DNA of 64,000 nucleotides from Macrotis lagotis (lineage: Eukaryota; Chordata; Mammalia; Peramelemorphia; Peramelidae), in contig NC_133662.1 in NCBI RefSeq assembly GCF_037893015.1, forward strand, positions 202,964,685 through 203,028,684, given 5' to 3'. Positions 22,674 through 34,859 of the stretch are shown piece after piece. Below the pieces are notes generated by a model, which did no database searches, had not been told where the DNA came from, and worked only from the letters and a program-made list of their open reading frames with translations. Both the position numbers and the translations under genes were made by a program. Each line of letters begins with the position of its first letter. Positions within the stretch are counted from its first letter, which is position 1.

Positions 22674-22747
22674 TGAGGCTGGATTTAAATTCAGGTACTC
22701 CTGACTCCAGGGCCAGTGCTCTATCTACTGTGCCACCTAGCTGCCCC
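22674..22747 (-). repeat. Tail-less SINE head (74 nt) flanked by target-site duplications
   Basis: The 74 nt from TGAGGCTGGATTT to CACCTAGCTGCCCC are the antisense of exactly the tRNA-related head of the short SINE, with no 3' body or poly-A. On the left is TCACCATGATATTCTC (22658-22673) and on the right TCACCATGATTCTC (22748-22761), near-perfect direct repeats differing by an AT insertion. This is the structure of a tail-less retropseudogene. Confidence 0.8.
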
Positions 22748-22814
22748 TCACCATGATTCTCTTGAAATTTCATTGCATTGATTAAAGTTCTGAAGTCATT
22801 TAAACAATAGGAGA

Positions 22815-22925
22815 GAAGTCAGAAGAAAGGAAAGGGAAGGGGAAGGGAAGTAAAGAGAATGGGAAAGAAGAGAAAGGGAAGGAAAGGAAGGGAAAAAAAA
22901 GAATGGAAAAGATAAAAAAAAACTC
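22815..22925. repeat. GGGAA/GGAAA-rich purine tract
   Basis: Imperfect repeats of GGAAGGGAAGG type on the plus strand. Confidence 0.8.
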
Positions 22926-25245
22926 CAAGTCATAGATTTGGAATACACACAAGTAGAAGAAATGGGAAAAGAGGACAGAGAAATAGATGATAGATGGATA
23001 TTTTTAGATACTATCTAGAAAGAGAAAACCAACAATTGTATTAGAAGTTTTATAGACTTTCATAATTAAAAGGAGCTATTAGAAATAGCAATTCAGGGGT
23101 AGCTTTGAAGAAAGTTACTTAATTGAGAAATTATATCAGATATTCCAGATACTTTTCAAAGATTGGTTGAGAATTAATGAGACAAGAGGAAATGTACAAA
23201 GACTATATGCATTTTTTTCTAGATACTTAAACAAGAAAAGAAGAAAAAGGTGAAGGATGATAGAATGAATTATGGTAGGGAAAGGTAAGGTGTTTATTGG
23301 TCATTATTTTTAAGAATGATGGAGAATTTGATATATTTGTAAACAAAATGGAAGGAGTTAAAGGACTTGGAGAGATTGAAGATTAAAGAGCAAAGGTGAT
23401 AGTGGGAAAGATTCACTGTCAAATATGTGAAGAAATGGGATCAGTTAAAATTGGGGATTAATTTTGGGGAGGAGGATACTTTCTTCATTAAAAACTGGAA
23501 TTAAGAGAATTGTAAATGATAATGAGTTCTATGATGCAAACAAGGGGGAATAGAAAATTATGGTAATATCTTGTATTTCCTTATTAAAAGTGAGACAACT
23601 TTTATTTTTTTTAGAAATCGGAGGAGTGTTTTTCAGAAAGGTTTAGGAATAAAAGGAGTGTTCAAAATGATCTCTGGTGATTATACAAAAGCTGTTGAAA
23701 AAGGATGAAAGGATTGCTTTGCAAAGCTAACACTAAAGAATAAAACATTGTAATATAAACATCCACAACAGTTGTGTAATTAGCTCCATCAGCAGTATGG
23801 TAGAGATACATATACAATGGATAAAAGAAGTAATAAAAGATGAAGAAATATAGTTAAAAATTATACAATAATCTCCCAATTCCAATGGTTCTGAACCCCA
23901 TTTGGGTCATCATTCAAACCTCATTCTCCACCCTATCTGATTACTTATTTCCATTTAACACCCTCAATGTCTACCTTTTCCACTGTGTGACCTCCCCTTT
24001 TTGCTATGCTCTCCAGAATGCCAGTTCCAGGGGAAACAAACTCATTTTCATCTTAAATCTTTTCCTTTCCCAGTTTTTTTTCATATTCTAGCTTAAACTG
24101 AGACCTGGCTCCTTCCTAATTATACATCTTCCCTATTTACCATTCTTAGCACTGGCTATACTTTCATTCATTTCCACAACTCATTTGTTAAAGTGGAAAA
24201 GTGAGAATAGAAATTCAACTCCTATCATCATCACTCAATAAATTCTAGTTTTAATTTCATGCAATCCACATGGGTAATTCAATTAAATTCCTGATAGCTA
24301 TTGTTTGTCATCTTAATCCTTTTCTTTCTCTCTCAGTTAACTATTTGTTTCTACATTTTTCTCTCCTCCTTAATTCTTGCCTTCATTCTAGGGCATTCAG
24401 CATACTTATTGATACTCTCAAATAATCTAATGACTTAATTTCTGAGTTAATACATTTTCCATGACCCACCACTATATCTCACCTCAGTCACACACAAAAA
24501 TGATCATATCAATGACCTTGTTTTCACTGTGAATTATACCAAATTATACCAATTTCTTTTCCATGAACTCATAAATTCTGCTCATAATTTATTAGCATTC
24601 CACCTCTCCCTCTGTCTTACAATATCAAGCACATCTTTACCTTCACTGCTTCAATCCATGAGTTATCTCCTAGATAATCAACCCTTTACTAGATATACTC
24701 TTCCCCTCTTCTCCATCTTGACCCTTTTTATGAACTAGTTTAATTCTACTGTTCTTTTCTCTTGAGCATTAAACCATTTTATTATATTAGGAAACATGCC
24801 ATCCAAATCTGAACCTTGATTAATTCTCATCATCCACTAAGTTTGCTCCCATGCATATGCTGCTGAATAAGAGTGAAGCATAACCACTCAAGCTTACTCA
24901 GTGGACCAATTCCATGTATGTGTTACATAATCTCATGTGAACCCTCACTCTTGTTAGTCAATAATTTTAAATATTTTTAATCAATTTATTATGCCATGCA
25001 GCAAGTCACTCTTCAAAATCTTTTCTTCCATTCTCAAACATCTACATGCCTTCTTAGTTGTCAATCTTGCCTTAGCTTTTAAAAGAAAATTTAAAATCAT
25101 TTGCTTATTTGTTCAAGGTCCATCTCCTTATTGCTCATTGCCCAAATGTTTTCTACTACAATTATCTCCTTTAATTTTGTTTCACATAATAAGGCAGCTC
25201 TTTCTTTTTTTAAAATAATTTTTAAAAATTTATTTATTTATTTAT
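22926..25245. other. No gene seen; AT-rich, with a pyrimidine-rich half
   Basis: 22926-23870 is purine-rich and 23885-25220 pyrimidine-rich on the plus strand. The latter opens several chance frames of 60-75 codons. It may be an old LINE remnant, but I could not match it to a family. Confidence 0.4.
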
Positions 25246-25377
25246 TCTTATTTTGTACAAATGATGTTTTTTAATACATTACTAAAATATTCTTGTAAGA
25301 GTAAACATAATACCCCCTCCCCACAAAAAAATATAGACCCACATGAGCAATAAAGTAAAGGATAGAAAAAATAAAAT

Positions 25378-25398
25378 AATAACAACAATAATAATAAT
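25378..25398. repeat. (AAC/AAT)n simple sequence
   Basis: A short trinucleotide run immediately left of a SINE. Confidence 0.8.
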
Positions 25399-25556
25399 AG
25401 GTGTGGCCAGGTGGCATAGTGGATAGAGCACTGGCCCTGGAGCCAGGAAAACCTGAGCCCAAATACAGCCCCAGACACCCAACAATTACCCAACTGTGTG
25501 ACCCTGGATAAACCACCCCAACCCCATTGCCCTGGAAAAACCAAAAATTAAAAAAG
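25399..25556 (+). repeat. Short marsupial SINE, sense (cluster member 1)
   Basis: GTGTGGCCAGGTGGCATAGTGG, GGCCCTGGAGCCAGGAAAACC, CCAACAATTACCCAACTGTG, then CCCCATTGCCCTGGAAAAACC and an A-rich tail. C-rich changes at shared positions link it to the next copy. Confidence 0.88.
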
Positions 25557-25574
25557 ATCCAAAATACTATAAAA

Positions 25575-25600
25575 TAATGATAATAATAATAATAGTAGTA
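25575..25600. repeat. (AATAATG/TAG)n simple sequence
   Basis: A trinucleotide-type run between two SINEs. Confidence 0.75.
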
Positions 25601-25745
25601 GGGGCAGCCAGGTGGCAGACAGAGCACTGGCCCTGGAGCCAGGAACACCCAGGTCCAAATCTGGCCTCAGACACCCAACAATCACCCAGATGTGTGGCCC
25701 TAAACAGGGGACCCAGTCCCATTTGCCCTGCAACCCCCCTTAAAA
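25601..25745 (+). repeat. Short marsupial SINE, sense (cluster member 2)
   Basis: GGGGCAGCCAGGTGGCAGACAG, CCCTGGAGCCAGGAACACCC, ACACCCAACAATCACCCAG, CCCATTTGCCCTGCAACCCC. It shares the GCCAGG and CACCCAACAAT variants with member 1. Confidence 0.88.
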
Positions 25746-25772
25746 TAATAATAATAATTATAATAATTATAA
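25746..25772. repeat. (AAT)n simple sequence
   Basis: The tail-derived AAT run of the SINE before it. Confidence 0.8.
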
Positions 25773-25962
25773 ATGTGCTTCAGTCTGTGTTTGAACACCT
25801 CCAACTCTGAAACGGGTGGATCACATTCTTTATGATAAGTCCATCACAAAATCTACTTCCATATTTTTCCACCATTTCCATTATTGATCGCAATTCCCTC
25901 CATTTATACTTCTCCACTACCATATACTATATTTTCTCTCTCCTTTCACTCTCTCTCTGTTG

Positions 25963-26115
25963 TAGGGTAGCTGAGTGGTGCAACAGACAGATTTCTGGCA
26001 CTGGGGCCAAAAGGCCCTGAGCTCATATACTACCCCTTAGGCCCAGCATCCACTTGACTCTATGGTCCCAGACAGGCCATCCAATCCCAGCCCCTTGCAA
26101 GAAGTAAAAAAGAAA
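25963..26115 (+). repeat. Short marsupial SINE, sense, diverged (cluster member 3)
   Basis: TAGGGTAGCTGAGTGGTGCAAC, CACTGGGGCCAAAAGGCCC, then CCCAGACAGGCCATCCAATCCC and TTGCAAGAAGTAAAAAAG. It ends where the L1-derived region begins. Confidence 0.7.
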
Positions 26116-26117
26116 AT

Positions 26118-27912
26118 ATGTTATATCTGACCAATCTCCCCCCATGGTCCATCCTCTCCTCCATCTCTCACATCCCCCCTTCCCCCTGTCCCCTTTCTCT
26201 CCTTCTTACTCCAGATGTCTATACTCCATTGAGTATATATGCTGTTTCCTCTCCTAGCCACCTCCGATGAGAGTGAAGATTCCCTCATTCCCCCTTGCCT
26301 CCCCTTCCATATCACTGCAATAGCTCATTGTAATTAAAAAAAAACTTATTATAAAAAATATCTTAGCCTATTCCACCTCTCCTTTTTCTTTCTCCCATTA
26401 CAATTCCCTTTTAGCCATTGACTCCATTTTTACATCACATTATATCATCAAGTTCAGCTCTCTCCTGTGCTTCATCTATAAAAGCTCCTTCTACCTGCTC
26501 TATTAAATGAGAAGGTTCATCTGAGTATTATTAGTATCATTTTTCTATTCAGGAATACTTGTAGTTCATCATCATTAAGTCCCTCGTAATTTCCCCTTCT
26601 CCTCTACTCTCTATGCTTCACCTGAGTCCTGTATTTTAAGATCAAACCTTCTGTTCAGCTCTGGCCATTCCAACAGGAACATTTGAAATTCCCCTGCTTC
26701 ATTGAAAGTCTATCTTTTTCCCTATAAGAGGATATTCAGTTTTTCTGGGTAGTTGATTCTCATTTGCATTCTGAGGTCTTTTGCCTTCATGAATATTATA
26801 TTCTAAGCCCTACGAGTTTTTAATGTAGTTGCTGCTAAGTCCTGTGTGATCCTGACTGCAACTCTGTGATATTTGAATTGTGTCCTTCTGGCTGCTTGTA
26901 ATATTTTCTGTTTGACTTGAGAATGTTGGAACTTGGCAATAATATTCCTGGGGTTCGGTTTTTTTAGGGATCTCTTTCTCAGGGAGATCAGTGGATTCTC
27001 TCATTTTTTCCCCTCTGCTTTTAGGATATCAGGGCAATTTTCCTGTAGTAATTCTTTGAAAATGATGTCAAGGTTCTTTTCTTGATCATGACTTTTAGGT
27101 TTTCCAATAATTTTTAGATTATCTTTCCTAAATCTGCTTTCCATATCAGCTGTTTTTTCAATGAGATACTTCACATTTTCTTCTAATTTTTAATTCTTTT
27201 GGTTCTGAAGTATTGTGTCCTGATTTCTCATAAAATCAGCAGCCTCCTTCTGTTTCATTCTACATCTGAAGGATTTGTTTTCCTCAGGGAGCTTTCTTAT
27301 CTCTTTTTCCACCTGGCTAATTCTGCATTTTAAAGCATTCTTCTCCTCAATAACTTTTTGAACTGTCTTATCCATTTGAGTGCTGGGTTTTAACATATTA
27401 TTTTCTTCAGCATTTTTTTTGGATCTACTTGACTAAGCTGTTGACTTCATTTTCATGTTTTTCCTGCATCTCTCTCATTTCCTTTCCCAATTTTTCTTCT
27501 ATCTCCCTCACTTAATTTTCAAAGTTTTTTTGAGCTGTCATAGACTGTGCCCAATTTTCGTTTTTCTTGTAGTCTTTAGATGCAAGAGCTTGTACATGCT
27601 CATCTTCATATTATGTGTTTTGGTATTTCTCAGTGGTGTTCCTCTTTTTTTTCTCTCCTTACTCATTTCTCCAGCCTGTGCCTGGTTTGGGGCTGCTTCC
27701 TGAGCTTTTGAGTATTATTGGGACCCCCACCACCACCAAGGATCTCCATGTGTGAAGCTCTGTCTTCCCTCCTGGTCTGTGAATGACCACAAGTGCACAC
27801 CTCTGCCTTGGTGCTGAGGTTGGGGGGGGCTGCTGTTCTATTGGGGGCCTAGACTGCAATCAGGATCTGAATGTGGTCAGAGCCCCAGAGTCCTGTAGAA
27901 GGGCAACAAAAA
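26118..27912 (-). mobile_element. L1-B, inverted 5' segment (5' UTR, ORF1, inter-ORF)
   Basis: Antisense L1. From the right: 5' UTR (27912 to about 27450), an ORF1 coiled-coil region (fragments in 27190-27396), the RNA-binding domain region (26810-27004, with an IQISQSCSQDHTGLSSNYIKNS-like stretch matching the 'SPVRITQDLAA' region of other L1s) and the inter-ORF leader (26118-26500). ORF1 is broken by several stops. The segment ends in the inter-ORF region at its left edge and meets the ORF2 start of the plus-strand L1-B on its right, as expected if both come from one insertion event by twin priming. Confidence 0.65.
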
Positions 27913-28352
27913 AATTGAAGATAAAATATAAGGAAAAATTAAAGGTAAAATGGATCAAAATATTGTTGAGGAGGAATAAGAGGAAAGAAAAGAGAAAAGT
28001 ATAAACATGGAAAGATAACATGAAGGAAAATAGAGAATTAATAAACTTAACTATAAATGTAAATGGGATAACCTCTCCTCAAAATGGAAGCAGATAGCAG
28101 AAAGCATTAAAACAAATCCTACAATATATTTTAAACAAAAATCATTTCAATCAGACAGAAGCAAATATATCATACTTCAGAGGAAGGGCAATAATCAGGG
28201 GTAGTGATACCAATCTCAAACAAAAGAAAAACAAAAATAAGTATCATGAAAAGGAACAGAAGGAAGGAAACCATCCTTACTTAAAAGGTACCAGAGGCAA
28301 TGAAGTTATAACATCATTAAACATATAGGAACCAAATGGTATAGCTCCCCAA
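27913..28352 (+). mobile_element. L1-B, sense ORF2 start (endonuclease region), part 1
   Basis: Pre-ORF2 sequence, then a TINVNGI-like start (AACTATAAATGTAAATGGGATAACC), with the endonuclease region continuing to CCAAATGGTATAGCTCCCC. Here it is interrupted by the antisense L1-C and resumes at 35118. Confidence 0.8.
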
Positions 28353-29397
28353 ATTTTTAAAAAATATTTAATAGAAATATTTTAACTGTTTTCCAATTAT
28401 ATTCAATAGCAGTTCCCCCACCTTCCCTTCCCTCCCTCATACCCCCCACAAAAGGCAATCTGATAACCTTTACAATGATTCCATTTTACGCATTGCTCAA
28501 AAATGAATGTGCTGAAAAGATATATCCTGTAGAAAGAAATAAAATATTAGAGATAGCAAAATTATGTAGTACATAAGAAAACTTTTTAAAAAATGAAGGT
28601 AATGATCTTTAGTCTTTGTTTAAACTCTATAATTCTTTCTCTGGCTATGGATGGTATTCTCCATTACAGATGCCCTAAAATTGCCTGATTATTGCATTGA
28701 TAAATTGAGCAAATCCATTAACTCTGGTTATCACCTGCATCTTGCTGTTAGGGTATACAATGTTCTTCTGATTCTGCTCATGTCTCTCAATATCAATTCA
28801 TGCAAATCCTTCCAGGCTTCTCTGAAATACTATCCCTCCTGATTTCTAATAGAAAAAATAGTATTCCATAATATACATATACCACAATTTGTTCAGCCAT
28901 TCACCAATTAATGGACGTCCCCTCAATTTCCAATTATCTGCCACCACAAATAAAGCTGCAATAAATATTTTTATACACGTGATGTTTTTGCCCTTTTTCA
29001 TGATCTCTTCAGGGTACAAATCCAGTAGTGGTATTCTTGGATCAAAGAGCATACACATTTTTTTTGCCCTTTGGGCATAAGTCTAAAATGTTCTCTAGAA
29101 ATAAATTCTAAATCGATGTCAGATCAATGCACGGCTCCACCATTGATACATTAGTTTCCCAGATTTCACATATCCCTTCCAACATCAATCATTGTCCTTT
29201 CTGGTCATATTGGCTAATTTGAGATGTGTGATGTGGTACCTCAGAGATGCTTTAATTAGCATTTCTCCAATCAGTAAAGATTTAGAGAAAATTATCATAT
29301 TTATCATATGACTATAGATAGCTGTGATTTTTTCATATGCAAATTGTCTTTGCATATCCTTTGACCATTTATCAATTGGGGGACTGGCTTTTTTTTA

Positions 29398-29400
29398 TAA

Positions 29401-29454
<54 letters not shown>
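29398..29454. repeat. (TA)n microsatellite inside L1-C ORF2
   Basis: A pure TA run of about 27 units at a position where sister L1s read AAATATATAGAGAGA, so it grew from the L1's own sequence. Confidence 0.9.
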
Positions 29455-29460
<6 letters not shown>

Positions 29461-30540
29461 TGAGTCCTTTGACTCCATAGATCTGACAGGTACACTATCC
29501 CTTATTCTCCTAGTTAGCTTATAATATTGTCTTTTATGTCTAAATCCTGCACCCATTTTTTATCTTATCTTGGTATAGGGTATGAGTATTGGTCTAATCC
29601 AAGTTTCTGCCATACTATATTCCAATTTTTCCCAGCAGTTTATATTGTAGAGTGAGTTCCTATCTCAGAAGCTGAAATATTTGTGTTTATCAAACAGCAG
29701 ATTACTTTAATCATTTCCTGCTATCTCTTTTGCATCTAGTCTATTCCACTGATCTACCAATTTATTTCTTAGCCAGTACCAGACAGTTCTTATAACTGGT
29801 GCTTTATAATATAATTTTAGATCTGGTATGGCTAAGTCACCTTTTTTTGCACTTTTTTTCATATTCTTGACTTTTTGCTTCTCCATTTGAATTGTCATAA
29901 TTTTTTCCTACTCATAAATAATTTTTTGGAAATTTGATTGGTATAGAACTAAGTAAGTAATTTAATTTAGGTAGAATTGTCATTTTTATTATATTAGCTT
30001 GGCCTATCCATGAGCTGTTGATATTTGACAAGTTATTTAAATCTGATATTATTTGTGTGAAAAATGTTTTATAGTTCTTTTCTTAGAGTTTCTGGTTCTG
30101 CCTTGGAAGGTAGACTCCTAAGTATTTTACATTGTCTGAAGTTAATTTAAATGGGATTTCTCTTTCTAGCTCTGCTGCATCTTGCTAGTAATATACAGAA
30201 ATGCTGAGGATTTATGTGAGTTTATTTTATATCCTGTGACTTTGCTAAAGTTATTAATTATTTCCAGTAGTTTTTTTAGATTTTTTTTTTTAGGGTTCTC
30301 TAGGTATACCATTATGAATTCTTCAAAGAGTAAGAGTTTTGTCTCTTCCTTCCCAATTCTAATTCCTTCAATATTTTTCTTCTCTTATTGCTGAAGCTAA
30401 CATTTCTAATATAATATTGAATAGTAGTGGTGATAATGGGCATCTTTGTTTCACCCTTGATCTTACTGGGAATGCTTCTAGCTTATTCCCATAGCATATG
30501 ATGCTGGTTGATGGTTTGAGAAGGATTTTGTATATCCTTC

Positions 30541-30702
30541 TTTCTTTCTTTCTTTTTTAGGTTTTTGCAAAGCAAATGGGGTTAAGTAGCCTTCCCAAGG
30601 CCACACACTAGGTAATTATAAAGTGTCTGAGACTGGATTTGAACCCTGGTACTCCTGATTCCAGGGACCGTGCTTTATCCCCTTGCCACCAAGCCGCCCC
30701 TC
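30541..30702 (-). repeat. Short marsupial SINE inserted in L1-C ORF2, antisense
   Basis: TTTTTGCAAAGCAAATGGGG to the head GCCACCAAGCCGCCCC. Target-site duplications TGTATATCCTTCT (left) and TGTATATCATTCT (right). Confidence 0.9.
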
Positions 30703-32715
30703 TGTATATCATTCTAAGGAACAATTTCCTTTATTCCTATGCTCTCTAGTGTTATTAGTAGGAATGGGTGCTGTATTTTGTCAAAGGTTTTTTAGCATCT
30801 AATGAGATAATCATATGATTTCAGTTAGATTTGTTATTGACATATATTGATATATTAACAGCCTTCCTAATATTGAAAGAAATTTGTATTCCCAGAATAA
30901 ATCCTGCTTTGGTCATAGTGTATTATTCTAGTAATGACTTGCTGTAATCACTTGGCTAAGATTTTATTTAAGATTTTTGCATCCACATTCACAAGGAAAT
31001 TGGTGTATAATTTTCTTTCTCTATTTTGACTCTTCCTGGTTAGGTATCAACACCATATTGGTGTCATAGAAAGAATTAGGCAGAGTTTCATCTTCACCTA
31101 TTTTTCCAAAGAGTTTATGTAGAATTGGAACCAATTGTTTCTTAAATGTTTTATAGAAATCACTTCCATCTCGCCCTGGAGATTTTTTTCCTTAGGAAGT
31201 TCATTGATGACTTGTTGAATTTCTTTTTCTGAGACAGGGTTATTTAAGTATTTAATTTTTGTAGATTTTGAAAATATTCACCCATTTCTCTTAGATTATC
31301 AAATTTATTGGCATACAAATGAACAAAATAGTTCCAGATTATTATTTTAATTTCCTACTCATTAGTGGTGAGTTCACCTTTATTATTTATGTTAATTTTC
31401 TTCTTTCTTTTTTTTAGTCAAATTAACCATAGGTCTATCTATTTTTTTGTTTTTTTCATTTTATTTGTCAATAGTTTTTCCTGCCTTAGATTTTATTAAT
31501 TTCTCCTTTATTTTTAGAATTTCTAATTGGTATTTAATTGGGAATTCTTAATTTGTTCTTTCTCTACTTTTTTTTAGTTGCATGCTTAGTTCATTGATTT
31601 CCTCTTTCTCTATTTTATTCATGCAAGCATTTAGAAATATAATACAGCCCCTAATAACTGCTTTTGCTGTATCCCATACATTTTGGCATGTTGTCTAGTT
31701 ATTGTCATTGTCTGGGATATTATCTATAATTTGTTGTTTGATTCTCCCATTCTTTAAATTGAGGCTAATTAGTTTCCAATTAGTTTTAGGTCTATCTCTC
31801 CATGGTTCATTATTGCATGTGCTTTTCATTACATTAGGGTTTGAAAAGGAAGTATTCACTATTTTGGCTATTCTGTATTTCATTATGATGATTTTATGCC
31901 CTAGTACATGGTCAATTTTTGTGTAGGTGTCATGTATTGCAGAAAAAAATATGTTCCTATTTATCCCCTTTCAATTTTCTTTAAAGGTCTATCATGTCTA
32001 GCTCTCCTTAACTTCCTTCTTGTTTATTTTATAGTTAGATTCATCTAATTCTGAGAGAGAGAGAGAGGTTAAGGTCTCTCACCATAGAGTTTTGCTATGT
32101 CTTTCTGTAATTTATTCAGCTTCCCCTGTAAGGATGTGAATGCTTTACTGCTTGGTACATACATATTTAGTATTGAAATTGCTTCAACATCAGTGGTACA
32201 TTGTAGGAGGATATAGTTTCCCTCCTTATCTTTTTTAATGAGATCTATTTTTGCAGCTTCTTTGTCTGAGATAAGGATTACTACCCCTGACTTTTTCACT
32301 TCAGCTGAAAGCATGATATATTCTGTTTCAACCTTTTACCATTACTCTGTATGTATCTCTCTGTGTCAAATGAGTTTCTTAAAAGCAGCATATCGTAGTA
32401 CTGTGTGTTTTAATCCACTCTGCTATTTGCTTAGGTTTTAAGGGAGAGTTCATCCCATTCATGTTCAAAGTTATAATTACTAATTCATTATTGTCCTCCA
32501 TGCTATCTTCCCTCTGTTTATATGTCTTCTCTTTTTCATGTTATCCCTATTTCCCAGTATTTTGCTTCTGAATACCACTTCCTTCTGTGTGTTTTGCACC
32601 CTTATATCCAAAACCCTTCTCTTTCTTTTCCCTCTCCCTTTGCCCCTTCTTCCTTCCCTTCCTTCTGTAAGTTCCTCTTTGACTCCCCCTCCCCCTTCCC
32701 TTTCTACCCTTTCTA

Positions 32716-32878
32716 CTTTTTTTTAGGTTTTTTTTTTTTTTTTGCAAAGCACTGGGGTTAAGTGGCTTGCCCAAGGTCACACAGCTAGGTAATTATTAAG
32801 TATCTGAGGCCGGTTTTTAACTCAGGTACTCCTGACTCCAGGGCCAATGCTCTAACCACAGTGCAACCTAGTCACCCC
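32716..32878 (-). repeat. Short marsupial SINE inserted in the L1-C inter-ORF region, antisense
   Basis: Long T-run, TTTGCAAAGCACTGGGGTT, CACACAGCTAGGTAATTATT, CTCCAGGGCCAATGC, head ending GTCACCCCCC. Target-site duplications CCTTTCTACT and CCTTTCCACT. Confidence 0.9.
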
Positions 32879-32910
32879 CCCTTTCCACTGTTAATACTTG
32901 AAATAATTGA

Positions 32911-32945
<35 letters not shown>
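32911..32945. repeat. (GT)n microsatellite in L1-C
   Basis: GT run. The sense L1-F has a (CA)n at the equivalent inter-ORF position (44007-44032), so this is a feature of the L1 lineage. Confidence 0.9.
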
Positions 32946-32948
<3 letters not shown>

Positions 32949-34824
32949 ATGTGTATGTATTAATCCTTTGAGCCATATCTGATGAGAGTAAGATTCAGGT
33001 GGTTCTTACCTCCTCAATTGCAATAGGTCCTTTGCCACTTTTCCTGTGATGTAACTTACCATGTTCAATCTACCCCATCCTCCTATCTCTTTACTGTCCC
33101 CCATTTTTAAGGAGATAATATTTTAAAATCATTCTATCAGAGTCATGAACAAGGCATGAGTTCCATTATTTCTGACTAACTATATTCTCTTTAATAGAGT
33201 TACAATTTTCAAGAGTTATGAGAATCTTTCTCCCAGGTGGGGATATAGCCAGTTTCAACTTATTGGATAACAATTTTTTTCTTTTTCTTTTTCTATCTTT
33301 TCATGTGTCTCCTGAGACTCCTGTTTGAAGTCCAAATTTTCTATTTAATTCTTATCTTTTTATCAGGAAACATATGAAGTCTCCTATTTTGTTAAATTTC
33401 TATCTTTTCCCCTAGACAATAAGATTCAATTTTGTCAGAAAGAGAATTCTTGGCACCATTCCAAGCTCCATTGATCTCCAGAATATCATATTCCAGGCCC
33501 TTAGATCCCCTAATGTTGATGCAGCCAAGTCCAGTGTGATCCTTACTGTGACTCCTTAGCATTTAAATTGTTTCTTTCTGGCTGAGAGAATCTTCTCTTT
33601 GCTGATAGTTCTTAAGTTTGGTCCCAATCTTCCTCAGTGCTTTCATTTTGAATCCCTTTCAGGAGGGGATCAATGTATTCTTTCAATAGCTATTTTTCCC
33701 ACTGGCTTCATGATATCAGAGAAATTCTTCTTTACTATATCCTGACGTATGGCATCCAGGATTTTTTTTTCTCCTCAATCTTTTCAGGAAGCCCAATGAT
33801 TCATAAATTGTCTATTCTGGATCCATTCTCAAGATCAATTGTGTTACAGAAAAGATATTTTAGATTTTCTTCTTTTTAAATTTTTTTTGGTTTTGTTTAA
33901 CAGATTCTTGTTGTCTCATGTAGTCATTAGTTTCCACAGATTCCAATCCTCTTTTAAGAGAAGAATTGCATTTTCCTTTTGCAACTCCTTCTCCAATTGG
34001 TGAATTCTATTTTTAAGGTAATTTTCTATTTGATTAACTATGGTTTTGAGAGATTTATTTTCTTTTCACACTTGTACAATTGAATTTTCCTTTTCTTGTT
34101 GCAAGATGATAATTTTTTTCTTGCAAAGTATTAATTTTCTCTTGTGTTTATTTACTCAGTTTTCCTAACTGATTTTTAAACTCCCTCCTGATCTCTTCTA
34201 AGAAGTCTTTTCTGAAGACCAATTCACACTCTCCTCTGAAGTTCTAGTTCTTTCTGATTTAAAATCCTTTTCTCATGAATCACATTCAATGAATCCCATT
34301 TCCTCATGACTTTTCTTAATTTTCCTAGGATCTTGTATTGGGGATGGGCCTGGTTCACAGACCTTTGGTGTTTCCATCCCTAAAGGCTTTGCTCACTGGG
34401 TTTAGTAATGTCAAATGAGTCTGCCATTAGTGGACACAAGATGTTTTCTCTGGAGTGACCTTGATTAGTGGCCCACTTCCTAGGTGTGATGGATGGCTGC
34501 AGCAGTGGTAACTGGATTGTCCTTAAACAAAATGAGCTGGGTCCTCAGGCTATATACTTAATCTATTTAATCTTCAATCTGCACTGGGGAAGTTCTGCTG
34601 TCCACACCTGAGTCTGGGGGTCTGGGGAAACTGTTACTACCTTTGTTTGGGGGGGGGAGGGGACTCAACTGGAAACAAGGGGACTTTGCTGAAAACTGGG
34701 GGTGGGGTGGGGGCTGTGGTCTTGGTGTTCCAGACCACCTGAACTGACCTGATTGAGATTTAGCTGCTGTGCTAGAGTTCTCCTGCCCACACATTAAGTT
34801 CTTTCTCCCTGGAGCTCTCCCTGT

Positions 34825-34827
34825 GGC

Positions 34828-34856
<29 letters not shown>
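34825..34856. repeat. (CA)n microsatellite in L1-C 5' UTR
   Basis: A pure CA run. Confidence 0.9.

Positions 34857-34859
<3 letters not shown>

Noticed and set aside
25271-25810. Overlapping frames of 60-125 codons rich in tyrosine, isoleucine and leucine
   Set aside because: They are read through SINEs and AAT-type simple repeats on either strand and are not protein genes.
26118-27912. A stand-alone ORF1-only LINE (HAL1-type) in antisense
   Set aside because: Considered because no ORF2 follows in the same orientation. The adjacent sense ORF2 start and lack of overlap fit a twin-primed L1 better, though a HAL1-like element is not fully excluded.
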